A stretch of 32,919 nucleotides of DNA from Magnetococcales bacterium (GCA_015232395.1 JADFZT010000057.1:1-32919); one strand, 5' to 3'. Positions 17,510 through 25,580 are shown, numbered from the stretch's first letter. The notes: generated by a model from the letters alone, not told the origin. Numbers and translations are program-made.

Positions 17510-17544
17510 GGGGTTGAGGGAAGGATGATTTTTCCCTCAACCCC
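17510..17544. terminator. Perfect 13-bp hairpin between convergent genes
   Basis: GGGGTTGAGGGAA (17510-17522) pairs perfectly with TTCCCTCAACCCC (17532-17544) around a nine-base loop. It lies between the stops of the glycoside hydrolase gene (plus) and tyrS (minus), where a bidirectional terminator is expected. There is no strong T-run on either side, so termination is inferred from place and shape. Confidence 0.55.
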
Positions 17545-17590
17545 ATGATATTTCAAGATTCAGCTTTAATCCGAGGCCAAAACCAGCACC

Positions 17591-18805
17591 TTATGAGAGG
17601 GTGACGTAAGCAAAACGGCGTTTGCCCACTTTGAGCAGATGGCGTGCCCCCGCTTTGAGGGTCATCTGGGTGTCCGTCACCTTGGCCTGATCCACCGAAA
17701 CCGCATTTTGCCGGATGAGCCGCATCCCCTCACCGTTGGACTTCACCAAACCCGCTTCCTTAAGCACCGCAGCCAGCCCCATCTCTCCCCCATCAGCTGT
17801 CAGGGTGGTCTCCGGAATATCGTCGGGGAGATCTTTTTTCTTGAAGACCGCTTCAAACTCCTGGCGGGCGTGGGTGGCGGCCTCGCTGTCGTGAAAACGG
17901 GCGGTGAGTTCGTGGGCGAGCAACTTTTTGGCCTCCATGGGGTGCTGCCGCCCCGCCTCCACATCCCCCTTCAGCGCACTCACTTCCGCCATGGAGAGAT
18001 CCGACAGCAGCTCATAATAGCGCCACATCAGCGCATCCGACAGAGACATGCTCTTGCCGAAAATATCCCGGGGAGAGTCCTGGATGGCGATGGTGTTGCC
18101 CAAGGATTTCGACATCTTTTGAACCCCGTCGAGCCCTTCCAGAATCGGCAGGGTAATCACGCACTGGGGGGACTGACCATACTCCCGCTGCAACTCCCGC
18201 CCCACCAATAGATTGAAGGTCTGATCGGTCCCCCCCAACTCCACGTCCGCTTTCAAGGCCACCGAATCGTATCCCTGCACCAGGGGATAGAGAAATTCGT
18301 GGATGGCGATGGGACGGCCTTCCTTATAGCGTTTGGAAAAGTCATCCCGCTCCAACATCCGGGCCACGGTCTGACGGGCGGCCAGCTGGATCATCTGGGC
18401 AGCACTCATGGGATTCATCCAGGTGGAGTTGAAAACCACCCGGGTTCGCTCCGGATCCAAAATCCGAAACACCTGCTCCCGGTAAGTCTCGGCATTGGCC
18501 GCAATCTCCTCCGGGGTGAGGGGAGGCCGGGTTTCGTTTTTGCCGGTGGGGTCCCCAATCAGACCGGTAAAATCACCGATCAAAAATAAAATTTCATGGC
18601 CCAACTCCTGAAACTGGCGCATTTTTTGGATCAACACCGTATGACCCAAATGCAGATCCGGGGCAGTAGGATCAAACCCTGCTTTGATTCGCAAGGGGAT
18701 TTTGGTCTCATAGGAGCGGGTGAGTTTGCTTTCCAGCGCTTCCTCGGTCAGGATGTCGACGGTACCACGACGGATCAATTCCAGCTGTTCTTTGACGGGT
18801 TTCAT
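17591..18805 (-). CDS. tyrS: Tyrosyl-tRNA synthetase
   Basis: Class I synthetase that charges tRNA-Tyr with tyrosine using ATP. The 404 residues are the usual length. The HIGH motif is HLGH at residues 52-55 after [21 protein letters not shown] is near 230-237, and the tyrosine-binding region reads [35 protein letters not shown] is conserved in the core. A C-terminal S4 RNA-binding domain ([12 protein letters not shown] ... VGKRRFA) is complete. The layout is the second bacterial type (TyrZ-like) rather than E. coli TyrS. Transcribed away from anmK across a 142-base gap that must hold both promoters. Confidence 0.97.
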   Translation of the reverse strand: MKPVKEQLELIRRGTVDILTEEALESKLTRSYETKIPLRIKAGFDPTAPDLHLGHTVLIQKMRQFQELGHEILFLIGDFTGLIGDPTGKNETRPPLTPEEIAANAETYREQVFRILDPERTRVVFNSTWMNPMSAAQMIQLAARQTVARMLERDDFSKRYKEGRPIAIHEFLYPLVQGYDSVALKADVELGGTDQTFNLLVGRELQREYGQSPQCVITLPILEGLDGVQKMSKSLGNTIAIQDSPRDIFGKSMSLSDALMWRYYELLSDLSMAEVSALKGDVEAGRQHPMEAKKLLAHELTARFHDSEAATHARQEFEAVFKKKDLPDDIPETTLTADGGEMGLAAVLKEAGLVKSNGEGMRLIRQNAVSVDQAKVTDTQMTLKAGARHLLKVGKRRFAYVTLS

Positions 18806-18947
18806 GGCTCTTTGGCTGTGGTGGGCGGATATTTAAAGGGAGAAACAAAGCCTCTCCCAAAGAATTATGGCAGCACGGCGGATCAAATGATCCAGGCGCT
18901 TGCCACCTAACGATCACGCACTTTAACACACATGCAGGTGGGGAATC

Positions 18948-20078
18948 ATGGCTCCCGTTTTCAACGCAATCGGCCTCATCTCCGGCACCTCTGCCGACGG
19001 CATCGACGGGGTATTGGTACAAACCGACGGCCTCACCCCTCCCAAAGTGCTGGCAGCCAAAGAGTACCCCTATCCAGCGGAAATACGCGCCCGAATTTTG
19101 GCGCTCTACGAACCAGGTATCAGCGAGATCGACCGCATGGGGGCTCTGGACCGGGATTTGGGGGAGCTTTTTGCCCAAGCCGCCCTCGGGGTGTGTGAAG
19201 CGGGCAACCTGAAACCCAAAGAGGTCAACGTCATCGGCAGCCATGGCCAGACCATCCGCCATCGCCCCCCCCTCTTCACCCTGCAAATTGGCTCTCCCTA
19301 TCTCATCAGCGCCCGAACCGGCATCACCACCGTGGCCGATTTTCGCCCGGCGGATATGGTGCGAGGGGGAGAAGGCGCCCCACTGACCCCGCTTTTTCAT
19401 CAGTGTCTCTTTGGCAACAAACCGGGCGAACGGGTGATCGTGGCCAATCTGGGAGGGATCGCCAACCTGACCCGGCTGGCGGACGGTGCCCAACGACCGG
19501 TATTGGCTGGGGACAGCGGACCTGCCAACACGGGGATGGATCTTTTGATTCAGCGCTTGAGCGACGGCGCAAAAACCTTTGATGCCGATGGTCAGGGGGC
19601 TGCTCAAGGCAACGTGCTCCCCGAGCCTCTCGCCTGGTTGATGGCCCACCCCTATCTTCAGGAATCCTTTCCCAAATCCACGGGTCGGGAAGTTTTCGGG
19701 GAGAGCTGGCTTGGGGAATTTTTAACCGCTTTTCCTGAATGTAACGGGGTGGATGGTCTCGCCACACTCACCCGGTTTACGGTGCTTTCAGTGGCAGACG
19801 CCTGTGAAACCCTCACCTCCGGGGCTCCCGATCGTTTGGTACTCTGTGGGGGAGGCGCCAAAAATCCGGAACTCCTCCGGGGGCTGCAAAACGCCCTGCC
19901 GGAAACCACCCTGGAAAACAGCGCTGCGCTGGGGGTTGATCCGGATAGCCTGGAAGCCCAGGCGTTCGCCTGGTTTGCCGTCCGTACCCTCCAGGGGTTG
20001 ACCTCCTCCCTGCCCGAAGCGACCGGGGCGGAAATCCCAGCGGTGTTGGGAGCCATCCATCCAGGACAAATGGCCTGA
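18948..20078 (+). CDS. anmK: Anhydro-N-acetylmuramic acid kinase
   Basis: Cell-wall recycling enzyme: it cleaves and phosphorylates 1,6-anhydro-MurNAc with ATP to give MurNAc-6-phosphate in the cytosol. The 376 residues begin with the ATP-binding loop GLISGTSADGIDGVLV and include NVIGSHGQTIRHRPP, with conserved catalytic-region residues. Next come TGITTVADFRPADMVRGGEGAPLTPLFH, NLGGIANLT, GDSGPANTGMDLL and LCGGGAKNPELLRGL near the end. The pairing with tyrS is frequent in proteobacteria. An in-frame ATG is used with a weak ribosome site (GTGGGGAATC). The next 55 bases hold a two-part CCGAAC site that belongs to the repressor region downstream. Confidence 0.95.
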   Translation: MAPVFNAIGLISGTSADGIDGVLVQTDGLTPPKVLAAKEYPYPAEIRARILALYEPGISEIDRMGALDRDLGELFAQAALGVCEAGNLKPKEVNVIGSHGQTIRHRPPLFTLQIGSPYLISARTGITTVADFRPADMVRGGEGAPLTPLFHQCLFGNKPGERVIVANLGGIANLTRLADGAQRPVLAGDSGPANTGMDLLIQRLSDGAKTFDADGQGAAQGNVLPEPLAWLMAHPYLQESFPKSTGREVFGESWLGEFLTAFPECNGVDGLATLTRFTVLSVADACETLTSGAPDRLVLCGGGAKNPELLRGLQNALPETTLENSAALGVDPDSLEAQAFAWFAVRTLQGLTSSLPEATGAEIPAVLGAIHPGQMA

Positions 20079-20105
20079 ACCAATTGGCTTCCAAACCAGG
20101 CTGAA

Positions 20106-20134
20106 CCGAACCAAACACAAAAAAACCGAACTTT
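20106..20134 (+). promoter_or_regulatory. Two-part CCGAAC site at the 3' side of the repressor gene
   Basis: CCGAACC (20106-20112), 13 bases, CCGAACTTT (20126-20134). The same composite site occurs three times upstream of the repressor gene. The stretch AAAAACCGAACTTT is identical here and at 21028-21041. Sites on both sides of a repressor gene suggest an auxiliary operator that allows DNA looping, or the end of a small mobile unit; both are inference. Confidence 0.55.
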
Positions 20135-20865
20135 TAAAGCCTGCGACCGGCCCACACCACCCGGCCGACAATTTTCAGCCGCTGTTCCACCATATGAGCC
20201 GATACCGTCATTTTTTCATAGACGGGGTTATCGCTCTGGATATGAATGTTGCCTTCAAAATCCCGTTGCAGGCGCTTGGCGATGAGGGTGTCATCCCGGC
20301 GTATGACATAGATGGCATCGTTGCGCACCTCCCGCTCCCTGAGATCCAGCAACACCAGATTGCCCTCCTGGAGAGTCGGCTCCATGGAGTCTCCCTTCAC
20401 CCCCACCAGAGCCAGCTTGCGGGCATCCAGGCCCATCACCCCCTTGATCCAATCCGCCTTGAAAGCCAGATGGTCCACCACCTCTTCCTGGTGAATCAAT
20501 CCCCCGTCTCCAGCGCTGGCCGTCACCTCATATCGAGGCACCAGCACATACCCTTTGCGCACCAGATAGACCCCATCCACATCCGCCAGGGAAGGAGTAA
20601 ATCCTTTGCCTGAGGAAGCCAGCCGAACCGGGCCTTTGCCGGTTAGGAGATAGTTCAAGGAGATGTCGGTGGCGTAGGCAATTTTGATCAAAGTGCCTCT
20701 TTGGGGCGTCGAACCCTTTTTGAGGATACCTTCAAGGGTGCTTTTGCTGATCCCCGCCCGAATACCCCACCCATAAGGGGGTTCATCACCAATCGCTTTC
20801 AATAGACGCTCCGGCAACCCAGGGGCAGCTTTCTCGTTCTTTTGGGTATCTTGATCGCTTTTCAT
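20134..20865 (-). CDS. Phage-type repressor with HTH and S24 (LexA/CI) peptidase domain
   Basis: A 243-residue transcriptional repressor. Residues 18-75 form an XRE-like helix-turn-helix (GWGIRAGISKSTLEGILKKG, then ATDISLNYLLTGKGP). The C-terminal half is an S24 peptidase: Ser160 in VKGDSMEPTL and Lys197 in DTLIAKRLQ form the Ser-Lys dyad, and an Ala-Gly pair lies at 118-119 (TASAGDGG) where CI-type repressors are cut. Such proteins are inactivated by RecA-stimulated self-cleavage after DNA damage. It diverges from gam-mor across a 258-base AT-rich gap packed with CCGAAC sites. I infer that it represses both directions. No SOS LexA role is suggested, since the neighbours are Mu-like. Confidence 0.9.
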   Translation of the reverse strand: MKSDQDTQKNEKAAPGLPERLLKAIGDEPPYGWGIRAGISKSTLEGILKKGSTPQRGTLIKIAYATDISLNYLLTGKGPVRLASSGKGFTPSLADVDGVYLVRKGYVLVPRYEVTASAGDGGLIHQEEVVDHLAFKADWIKGVMGLDARKLALVGVKGDSMEPTLQEGNLVLLDLREREVRNDAIYVIRRDDTLIAKRLQRDFEGNIHIQSDNPVYEKMTVSAHMVEQRLKIVGRVVWAGRRL

Positions 20866-20875
20866 GGCATCTCAT

Positions 20876-21041
20876 TCGGAAAAAAATTCCGAACCTTCCG
20901 AACTTTGGTGACTTTTTTGTCAAGAAAAAAATACTTTTTCCGAACCACACCCCTGTGTACCGAACTTTTTTTGGTCCGGAAACACTTTTTTCTTGACATA
21001 TTGCCGCTCAAAACCGAACCTTACTCGAAAAACCGAACTTT
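20876..21041. promoter_or_regulatory. Operator cluster between repressor and gam
   Basis: Three composite sites, all in one orientation: CCGAACC-N2-CCGAACTTT (20889-20906), CCGAACC-N13-CCGAACTTT (20940-20968) and CCGAACC-N12-CCGAACTTT (21014-21041). Half-sites are thus 9, 20 and 19 bp apart, one or two helical turns. A dyad TTCGGAA-N4-TTCCGAA (20876-20893) sits just in front of the repressor start. TTGACA at 20993-20998 is a candidate -35 box for gam-mor, though no good -10 follows; a second TTGACA reads leftward at 20924-20919. Binding by the adjacent repressor is inferred. Confidence 0.68.
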
Positions 21042-21123
21042 AAACCACTTTAACCAGACCTATCCTACCTGTAGGCTCCCCAAGGCTTCAATAGGTAGGA
21101 TACATTCCTGTGGAGAGAGTTTC

Positions 21124-21675
21124 ATGGCCAGTCGCAAACGGATTAAACCAAAAAGCCCGGTCATTGTCCGGGATCTTGAACATGCCAACCAGGTATTGGG
21201 AGAAATTGCTCACTTGAAACGCAACATTTCCGCCATCGAAACAGATATGAATCAATCCATCGACCGCATCAAAGCCGCAGCCGAGGCCTTTGCCGCCCCC
21301 CGTCGCTCCAGGCTCGATGCCCTGACCGCCGGGCTCACCGCCTTTGCCGAGTATCACAAAGAGGGTCTGTTCAAGAAAAAACGTTCCGTTGATCTGGCCT
21401 TTGGTCATCTGGGATTTCGCCGCTCCTCTGAAATCAAGCCCAAACCCCGCTCCAAGTGGGCCTTGATTCTCAACCGCATCAAAGAGTTGGGTTATCGGGA
21501 TGCCATCCGCATTCGGGAAGATGTCAATCGGGAAGCGTTGCGGGACTGGCCCGAAGAGCGTCTGGCCATGGTGGGGGCTCGGCGCATGGACAAGGATCTG
21601 TTCTGGTTTGAGCTTAAGGAAGAGGGTTTGGGAGAAGGCGCATGGTCCGGTACTGACGAAGAGGCGCAACCATGA
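21124..21675 (+). CDS. gam: Mu-type host-nuclease inhibitor Gam
   Basis: A 183-residue protein of the phage Mu Gam family, Ku-like proteins that bind double-stranded DNA ends and shield them from exonucleases. Typical features: a basic start (ASRKRIKPKSP), a heptad-rich helix around residues 20-60 (LEHANQVLGEIAHLKRNISAI, DMNQSIDRIKAA), a second helix through LDALTAGLTAFAEYH, and the beta strands KKKRSVDLAFGHLGFRRSS. The start is ATG at 21124 with GGAGAG upstream; the open frame further left is the operator region. Its end overlaps mor by four bases (ATGA). No other early Mu genes (ner, A, B) are nearby. Confidence 0.87.
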   Translation: MASRKRIKPKSPVIVRDLEHANQVLGEIAHLKRNISAIETDMNQSIDRIKAAAEAFAAPRRSRLDALTAGLTAFAEYHKEGLFKKKRSVDLAFGHLGFRRSSEIKPKPRSKWALILNRIKELGYRDAIRIREDVNREALRDWPEERLAMVGARRMDKDLFWFELKEEGLGEGAWSGTDEEAQP

Positions 21676-22043
21676 GCCACAATCCCCGATATCGTGAAAT
21701 CGATCTGCCTGACTCCCTGTTGGAAATCAAGGATGCCATTGGTCTGGAGGGTGCGATGACCCTGGTCAAATCTTGTGGCGGTACCCGGCTGTTCATTCCC
21801 AAACGTATCCGGGCACAACACAAGCTCGCCCAGCTACTGGGCATTGAACGGGCTCGCCGCTTGAGCCTTCGGTTCGGCGGCGAAACCCTGATGATCGTGC
21901 GAGCGGTCAAAGCGATGCGTCAGGCCCGCAACCGGGAGATCATCCGCCGCTACGATGCGGGTATCCCGGTGCGCACCCTGGCCCAGGAGTATGACCTGAC
22001 GGAACGGGCCATCTATGCGATTTTGTCTGCCGTACCGAATTGA
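21672..22043 (+). CDS. mor: Mor-family transcription activator
   Basis: A 123-residue protein resembling Mu Mor/C activators, dimeric proteins that switch on middle or late phage promoters. The N-terminal part (LLEIKDAIGLEGAMTLVKSCGGTRLFIPKR) matches the Mor dimerisation region with its G-G-x-x-x-F-I-P motif. The C-terminal helix-turn-helix reads REIIRRYDAGIPVRTLAQEYDLTERAIYAIL. ATG overlaps the gam stop, so the two are coupled. In Mu the target promoter lies downstream; here no phage gene follows, so the target is either elsewhere in the genome or lost. Confidence 0.87.
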   Translation: MSHNPRYREIDLPDSLLEIKDAIGLEGAMTLVKSCGGTRLFIPKRIRAQHKLAQLLGIERARRLSLRFGGETLMIVRAVKAMRQARNREIIRRYDAGIPVRTLAQEYDLTERAIYAILSAVPN

Positions 22044-22066
22044 CCCACCCCTTGCCACACTCTGAC

Positions 22067-22147
22067 GGGCAACCGGCCATCCCCTGACATCCAGCCAGGG
22101 TGTAGCCCTTTCTGAATCCCCGGGGATTCACTCCTGGCCGGTTGCCC
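22067..22147. other. Nested inverted-repeat structure behind mor (three-way-junction shape)
   Basis: The outer arms GGGCAACCGGCCA (22067-22079) and TGGCCGGTTGCCC (22135-22147) are a perfect 13-bp inverted repeat. Inside lie a small hairpin, CCCTG (22082-22086) with CAGGG (22096-22100), and a perfect 16-bp palindrome GAATCCCCGGGGATTC (22114-22129). It starts 24 bases after the mor stop. It could be a large terminator, a structured RNA, or a recombination site. No T-run follows. The rest of 22044-22584 holds a GAF relic and otherwise nothing I can identify. Confidence 0.55.
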
Positions 22148-22199
22148 TGAAATCCGGCGCCACCACCTGACGAACATCCTGCCAACATGGAATACCGGG

Positions 22200-22337
22200 C
22201 TGAACGCCCGGGTGGTGGCGGTGGAGGAGCTTGGAGCCCTGCCCCCTTTTTCCGAAAACCAGATCGCCTTCCTGAACCTGGCTTCAAAAAACATCGCCTT
22301 CGCCCTGATGATGACTCAAAAGCCGAATTTGGGATGA
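22200..22337 (+). pseudogene. Decayed C-terminal fragment of a GAF-domain protein
   Basis: In frame from 22200 the translation reads NARVVAVEELGALPPFSENQ, then IAFLNLASKNIAFALMMTQ, and stops at 22337. This looks like the last strand and helix of GAF domains in bacterial hybrid kinases or cyclases, where G-V-x-E-L-x-x-x-x-P-F-x-x-x-Q-x-x-F-L-x-x-x-A-x-x-I-A-x-A-L is common. No start codon, upstream domain or downstream output domain is in frame, so I call it a relic. It may mark the gene into which the repressor-gam-mor unit inserted. A longer open frame on the same strand (22187-22615) has Gly/Pro-rich low-complexity content and is judged non-coding. Confidence 0.45.
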
Positions 22338-22584
22338 TTGGGCTGATCCGACGACTGCTGATTCAAGGGGAAAGAGATCCTGCCAATGCCACCCCCCTGC
22401 CTTCTCCCTATGGAGATTCCTCAGGAGGCGTTTTTTTCCCATGGGTCTGGATGAAAGGGTGGTTTTTTCCGGGTGGTGCAACAGCGGAGGGTCGGTTCAC
22501 AGCGGAAGAGGTCATCTTTTTTGTGGAAAAGCCCCCATCGTTACCGATTTTGATTTCGCAGGAGAGTGGATCCAAAAACGGCGG

Positions 22585-23280
22585 TCAGAGGGCGATCCCT
22601 TTGGCTTCGTTATAATCTTTTTTAAATTGGGCCAGCTCCTTGAGCAGCCTATCAATAATCACCTCGTTGCCAGGAGGACCTTCTCCGTAGACCCAGGTTT
22701 CCTGCTGGGCATTGAAGGTAAACTTGTCGTAGGGGCCGGTAAATGGACCAGAGAGAGGATCTTCCGGGGAGGAGACCCGGGTAAAGACCCGGACAAAATC
22801 GTTATGGGGTTTTAAACCGAAGGCGAGTTCTGTTCCCAGGACCGTTATCTTCCGGTAACAGCGATCCCGCACCCGATCCTTGAGAATGCGCCGGTCCAAC
22901 TCACAAAAGTGGAGGTCGGCCTTGGAGCGATCCAGCTCCCGACGCAGATGGTGACAGAGGCGATGGATATCGTTGCGGGGATAATATTGCCTTGAACGCC
23001 TGAAACGATAGCAGGTACAGGTGACCTGATAGAGATTGACCTCATAGGTCTTGTGGCGACGCAGGCGGCTGGGAATGTGAAAGGATTTATCGAACTCTTC
23101 CGGTAGGGTGGGCAGCAGGAGGGGGCTGCAATATTTTTCCCGATCCTTGATACGTTTTCTTTTTTTGGCAGGAACATAGATAAAACGCACCACCGCCCAA
23201 AAGACCGTCGCCCCAACGATGAGGACCCATAGCCATGGCTGTTTTAATAGTTTAACAATGGGTAAAATATCAAATGGCAT
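22585..23280 (-). CDS. Membrane-anchored protein with SWIM-like zinc motif, function unknown
   Basis: A 231-residue protein. One hydrophobic helix near residues 14-35 (QPWLWVLIVGATVFWAVVRF) is followed by a strongly basic stop-transfer (AKKRKRIKDR), which places the rest in the cytosol. Around residue 85 the sequence VTCTCYRF, then DIHRLCHHL, fits the SWIM zinc-finger pattern C-x-C-x(n)-C-x-H with its usual aromatic and R-L-C-x-H-L ending. The C-terminal part (FGLKPHNDFVRVF, ETWVYGEG) is unassigned. SWIM motifs bind DNA or protein. Near the insertion site of a phage-like unit, but codon pattern and composition look like the host by eye. Divergent from the LolA-like gene. Confidence 0.72.
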   Translation of the reverse strand: MPFDILPIVKLLKQPWLWVLIVGATVFWAVVRFIYVPAKKRKRIKDREKYCSPLLLPTLPEEFDKSFHIPSRLRRHKTYEVNLYQVTCTCYRFRRSRQYYPRNDIHRLCHHLRRELDRSKADLHFCELDRRILKDRVRDRCYRKITVLGTELAFGLKPHNDFVRVFTRVSSPEDPLSGPFTGPYDKFTFNAQQETWVYGEGPPGNEVIIDRLLKELAQFKKDYNEAKGIAL

Positions 23281-23363
23281 GGGCCTTGCGTGATCCGCTT
23301 TCCAGGGGGCTACGGCTGTCGGGAGCCACCGTATTGATTTAGAGGTATCATAAGGGGAATCAC

Positions 23364-24116
23364 GTGAAAAGAAACGATAATTTTTTTCTGACTTTACTTC
23401 TGGCCGTCCTCCTCACCCTCTCTGCCACCACCGCCAAAGCCCAGGATGCCGATGATATCCTGCGTCGGGTGGATCGCAATCTCTATCCGGAATCGATGCA
23501 GATGTTTTACCGGGTATTGCATCGCACCCCCAATCTGGAAAAAAGCTGGATGACGATCTATCTGGCCCATAAAAAAGGCAATCATACCGTCGCCCTGATC
23601 ATCGGCCCGAATGAATTGAAAGGGCGTACCGCCATGCGGGATGGGGATCTCATCTGGATGCACGTTCCCGGTGAAATGGCCCTGCGGGAAGCGACCCTGG
23701 ACAAATCCTTTCTCGGAGGGGTCTTCACCAACGCCGACATTTTCCGGCAGGAATTTCACCTGGAATATACCCCCACCCTTCTGGAAGTCACCCCAGACCA
23801 CTTTCTCCTCTCTCTCGCCCCAAAAAAACCGACCTCCCCCTACAGCAAAATCGTGATGAAAGTGCACCGCAAACTATATGTCCCCATGGAGAGTACCTAC
23901 TATGGCGGCAGCGGCTATCCCACCAAACAGTTTCGCTACAAGGCGATCCGGGAACTCTCTCCCGAGCTGATCCGCCCCTCGATGATCGAAGCGGTCAACA
24001 GCACCAATCCAGGCTACATCTCCATTATGCGCATCGGTACTCTGGAAGCCCGTGAGCTACCGGACAGCGCCTTCACCAAAGAATCCCTGCCCCGGGTAGG
24101 CACCCTCTTGAAATAA
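23364..24116 (+). CDS. Periplasmic LolA-like protein (outer-membrane lipoprotein-sorting family)
   Basis: A 250-residue exported protein. The start is GTG at 23364 with AGGGG seven bases upstream. A signal peptide (NNFF-type start, LTLLLAVLLTLSATTAKA) is cut near AKA-QD. The mature protein opens DADDILRRVDRNLYPESM and continues with strands such as KSWMTIYLAHKKGNHTVALII, RDGDLIWMHVPGEMALRE and ESTYYGGSGYPTKQFRYKAI. This matches LolA-like proteins of the TP_0789 type, which are beta half-barrels presumed to bind lipids or lipoproteins and often accompany MMPL or LolCE-type exporters. No such exporter is beside it here. Lipid carriage is inferred from the fold family. Confidence 0.8.
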   Translation: MKRNDNFFLTLLLAVLLTLSATTAKAQDADDILRRVDRNLYPESMQMFYRVLHRTPNLEKSWMTIYLAHKKGNHTVALIIGPNELKGRTAMRDGDLIWMHVPGEMALREATLDKSFLGGVFTNADIFRQEFHLEYTPTLLEVTPDHFLLSLAPKKPTSPYSKIVMKVHRKLYVPMESTYYGGSGYPTKQFRYKAIRELSPELIRPSMIEAVNSTNPGYISIMRIGTLEARELPDSAFTKESLPRVGTLLK

Positions 24117-24128
24117 CGGTTCACCCCG

Positions 24129-24158
24129 GGCTCGCCCCAGAAAATACCGGGGGGAGCC
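24129..24158. terminator. Candidate hairpin between convergent genes
   Basis: GGCTC-G-CCCC (24129-24138) pairs with GGGG-G-GAGCC (24149-24158) with one mismatch around a ten-base loop. It lies between the ends of the LolA-like gene (plus) and the glycosyltransferase (minus). No clear T-run, so weak evidence. Confidence 0.35.
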
Positions 24159-24203
24159 ATCTACCGGAACGGCTAGACGAAAAAGCCAAAACGCCCAACC
24201 ACG

Positions 24204-25379
24204 TTAACCGGATACAGCCTCCCCAGTGGGTTGATGGCCTACCTGCGCCATCAACGCCTCAAACCGTCCCGCCCGCTCCTCCCAGGAATACCCGGCCGCC
24301 AACTGCCGGGCCGCCAACTGCATCGCCCGCAACCCCGGCCGATCCTGATCGAGACGCCATAGCGCCTCTCCAATCACCTGGGGCCGAAGGCTCGCCAATT
24401 TTTGAATCCCCCCGGCATTCCCGGCCCCATCGACCACGCCATTCACCGCCTCCGGGGCCGCCACCACCCCCAACCCCGAAGAGAGCCCCTCCAACAACAC
24501 ATTGGAAACCCCCTCCGCCCGGGAGAGATGCAGCAAAAGATCGTGCTGCCGATAGATCCCGGGCATCTCCTCCCGGGGGATAAATCCTGCCAGGCGCACC
24601 TTGACCGTCGGAGGCATTTGACCGACCCCCTCTTCCAGCGCCCCCCACAAAGGCCCCTCCCCCACCAGAGTCAACTCCCCCCGCCCCCCTTGCTCCCCAA
24701 ACTGCACCACCCCCCGGAGCAGTTCCAGGCAGCGTTTACGGGGAATCAACTGTCCCACAAAAAGCAGGCGCAAGGGGCCGGGGAGATCATCCGGCCTCTG
24801 GGGGGGATAAAACAGACGACCATCGATCCCGTTGGGCAGATTGATCACCGAACGTTTGAGCCCTTTTTCAGCCAGGCAGGTAAGAGAGGCCCCGTTAGCC
24901 AGGAGCAGATCAGCCTTTTTGGCGGCGGGTTTGAAGAGCATCCCCTGCATAAAGCCCAAACGCCCCCAGCGCCCCGGAGAAAAACCCGGTACATCCGAGC
25001 CCCGCAGCGACACCACCAAAGGCACCCCCAACCGCCCAACCAAAGGCAAAACAGCATGTCCTGCCGGAAAGGCAAACCAGGCCACCACCCCGTCGGGCTT
25101 AAAGCGCGTGATAGAGTCGCCGCTTTGACCTCGCAACGCCAGATAAGAGCGCATCAAGGTTTTCAAGCCTGGCGCCAGAAGCGTTCGCCGCCCCACCCCC
25201 AAGCGAACGATATGGCGTCCCTGTCCATCCCGCTCCTCCTGATCCATCTTCCCCAGGCCGATGGTGACCACCAAAATTTCATGCCCCCTTTCGGCCAACA
25301 CCCGGGTAAAACGCTCCAATGCCGAAGCAGCCCCTCCCCCCAGAGGGGGATATTCATGACAGACAAAAGCGAGCCGCAT
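24204..25379 (-). CDS. Glycosyltransferase family 4 protein
   Basis: A 391-residue GT-B fold enzyme that would transfer a sugar from a nucleotide donor to a growing glycan at the cytosolic face of the inner membrane. The N-terminal domain begins FVCHEYPPLGGGAASALERF, the Gly-rich acceptor loop, and includes VVSLRGSDVPG. The C-terminal domain shows NGIDGRLFYPP, LLFVGQLIPRKRCLELL, LTLVGEGPL, VRLAGFIPREEMPGIY and the donor-site E-x7-E motif in SRAEGVSNVLLEGLSSG. The end lacks a membrane segment. It is divergent from the methyltransferase gene across 201 bases in which I see no clear promoter. Together with the genes at 25.6-29.5 kb it suggests surface polysaccharide synthesis. Confidence 0.92.
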   Translation of the reverse strand: MRLAFVCHEYPPLGGGAASALERFTRVLAERGHEILVVTIGLGKMDQEERDGQGRHIVRLGVGRRTLLAPGLKTLMRSYLALRGQSGDSITRFKPDGVVAWFAFPAGHAVLPLVGRLGVPLVVSLRGSDVPGFSPGRWGRLGFMQGMLFKPAAKKADLLLANGASLTCLAEKGLKRSVINLPNGIDGRLFYPPQRPDDLPGPLRLLFVGQLIPRKRCLELLRGVVQFGEQGGRGELTLVGEGPLWGALEEGVGQMPPTVKVRLAGFIPREEMPGIYRQHDLLLHLSRAEGVSNVLLEGLSSGLGVVAAPEAVNGVVDGAGNAGGIQKLASLRPQVIGEALWRLDQDRPGLRAMQLAARQLAAGYSWEERAGRFEALMAQVGHQPTGEAVSG

Positions 25380-25580
25380 GGCAGATCCTTAACGATGAAG
25401 GGCAATAAAAGAACACAAAGTGGCTGAAAAAACCCAATAGTCCGGGAAGAATAGCGGAAACCACCCCCCATGGAGAGCCTTTTTGCCCAATTTCCCGAAG
25501 GAGACCATGACCCGGTTTTTTCCCTGTGATAATTTCAACCTTCCAACACTTCCCCGAACCACCATCAGGAGCAGACGGCA

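Noticed and set aside
18708-19649. A 313-codon minus-strand frame opposite anmK
   Set aside because: It is the antisense of well-conserved AnmK codons and also runs into tyrS; AnmK motifs fix the real frame.
22187-22615. A 142-codon plus-strand open frame behind mor
   Set aside because: Gly/Pro-rich low-complexity translation, overlaps the end of the next gene, and the +1-type frame beside it carries the more protein-like GAF relic.
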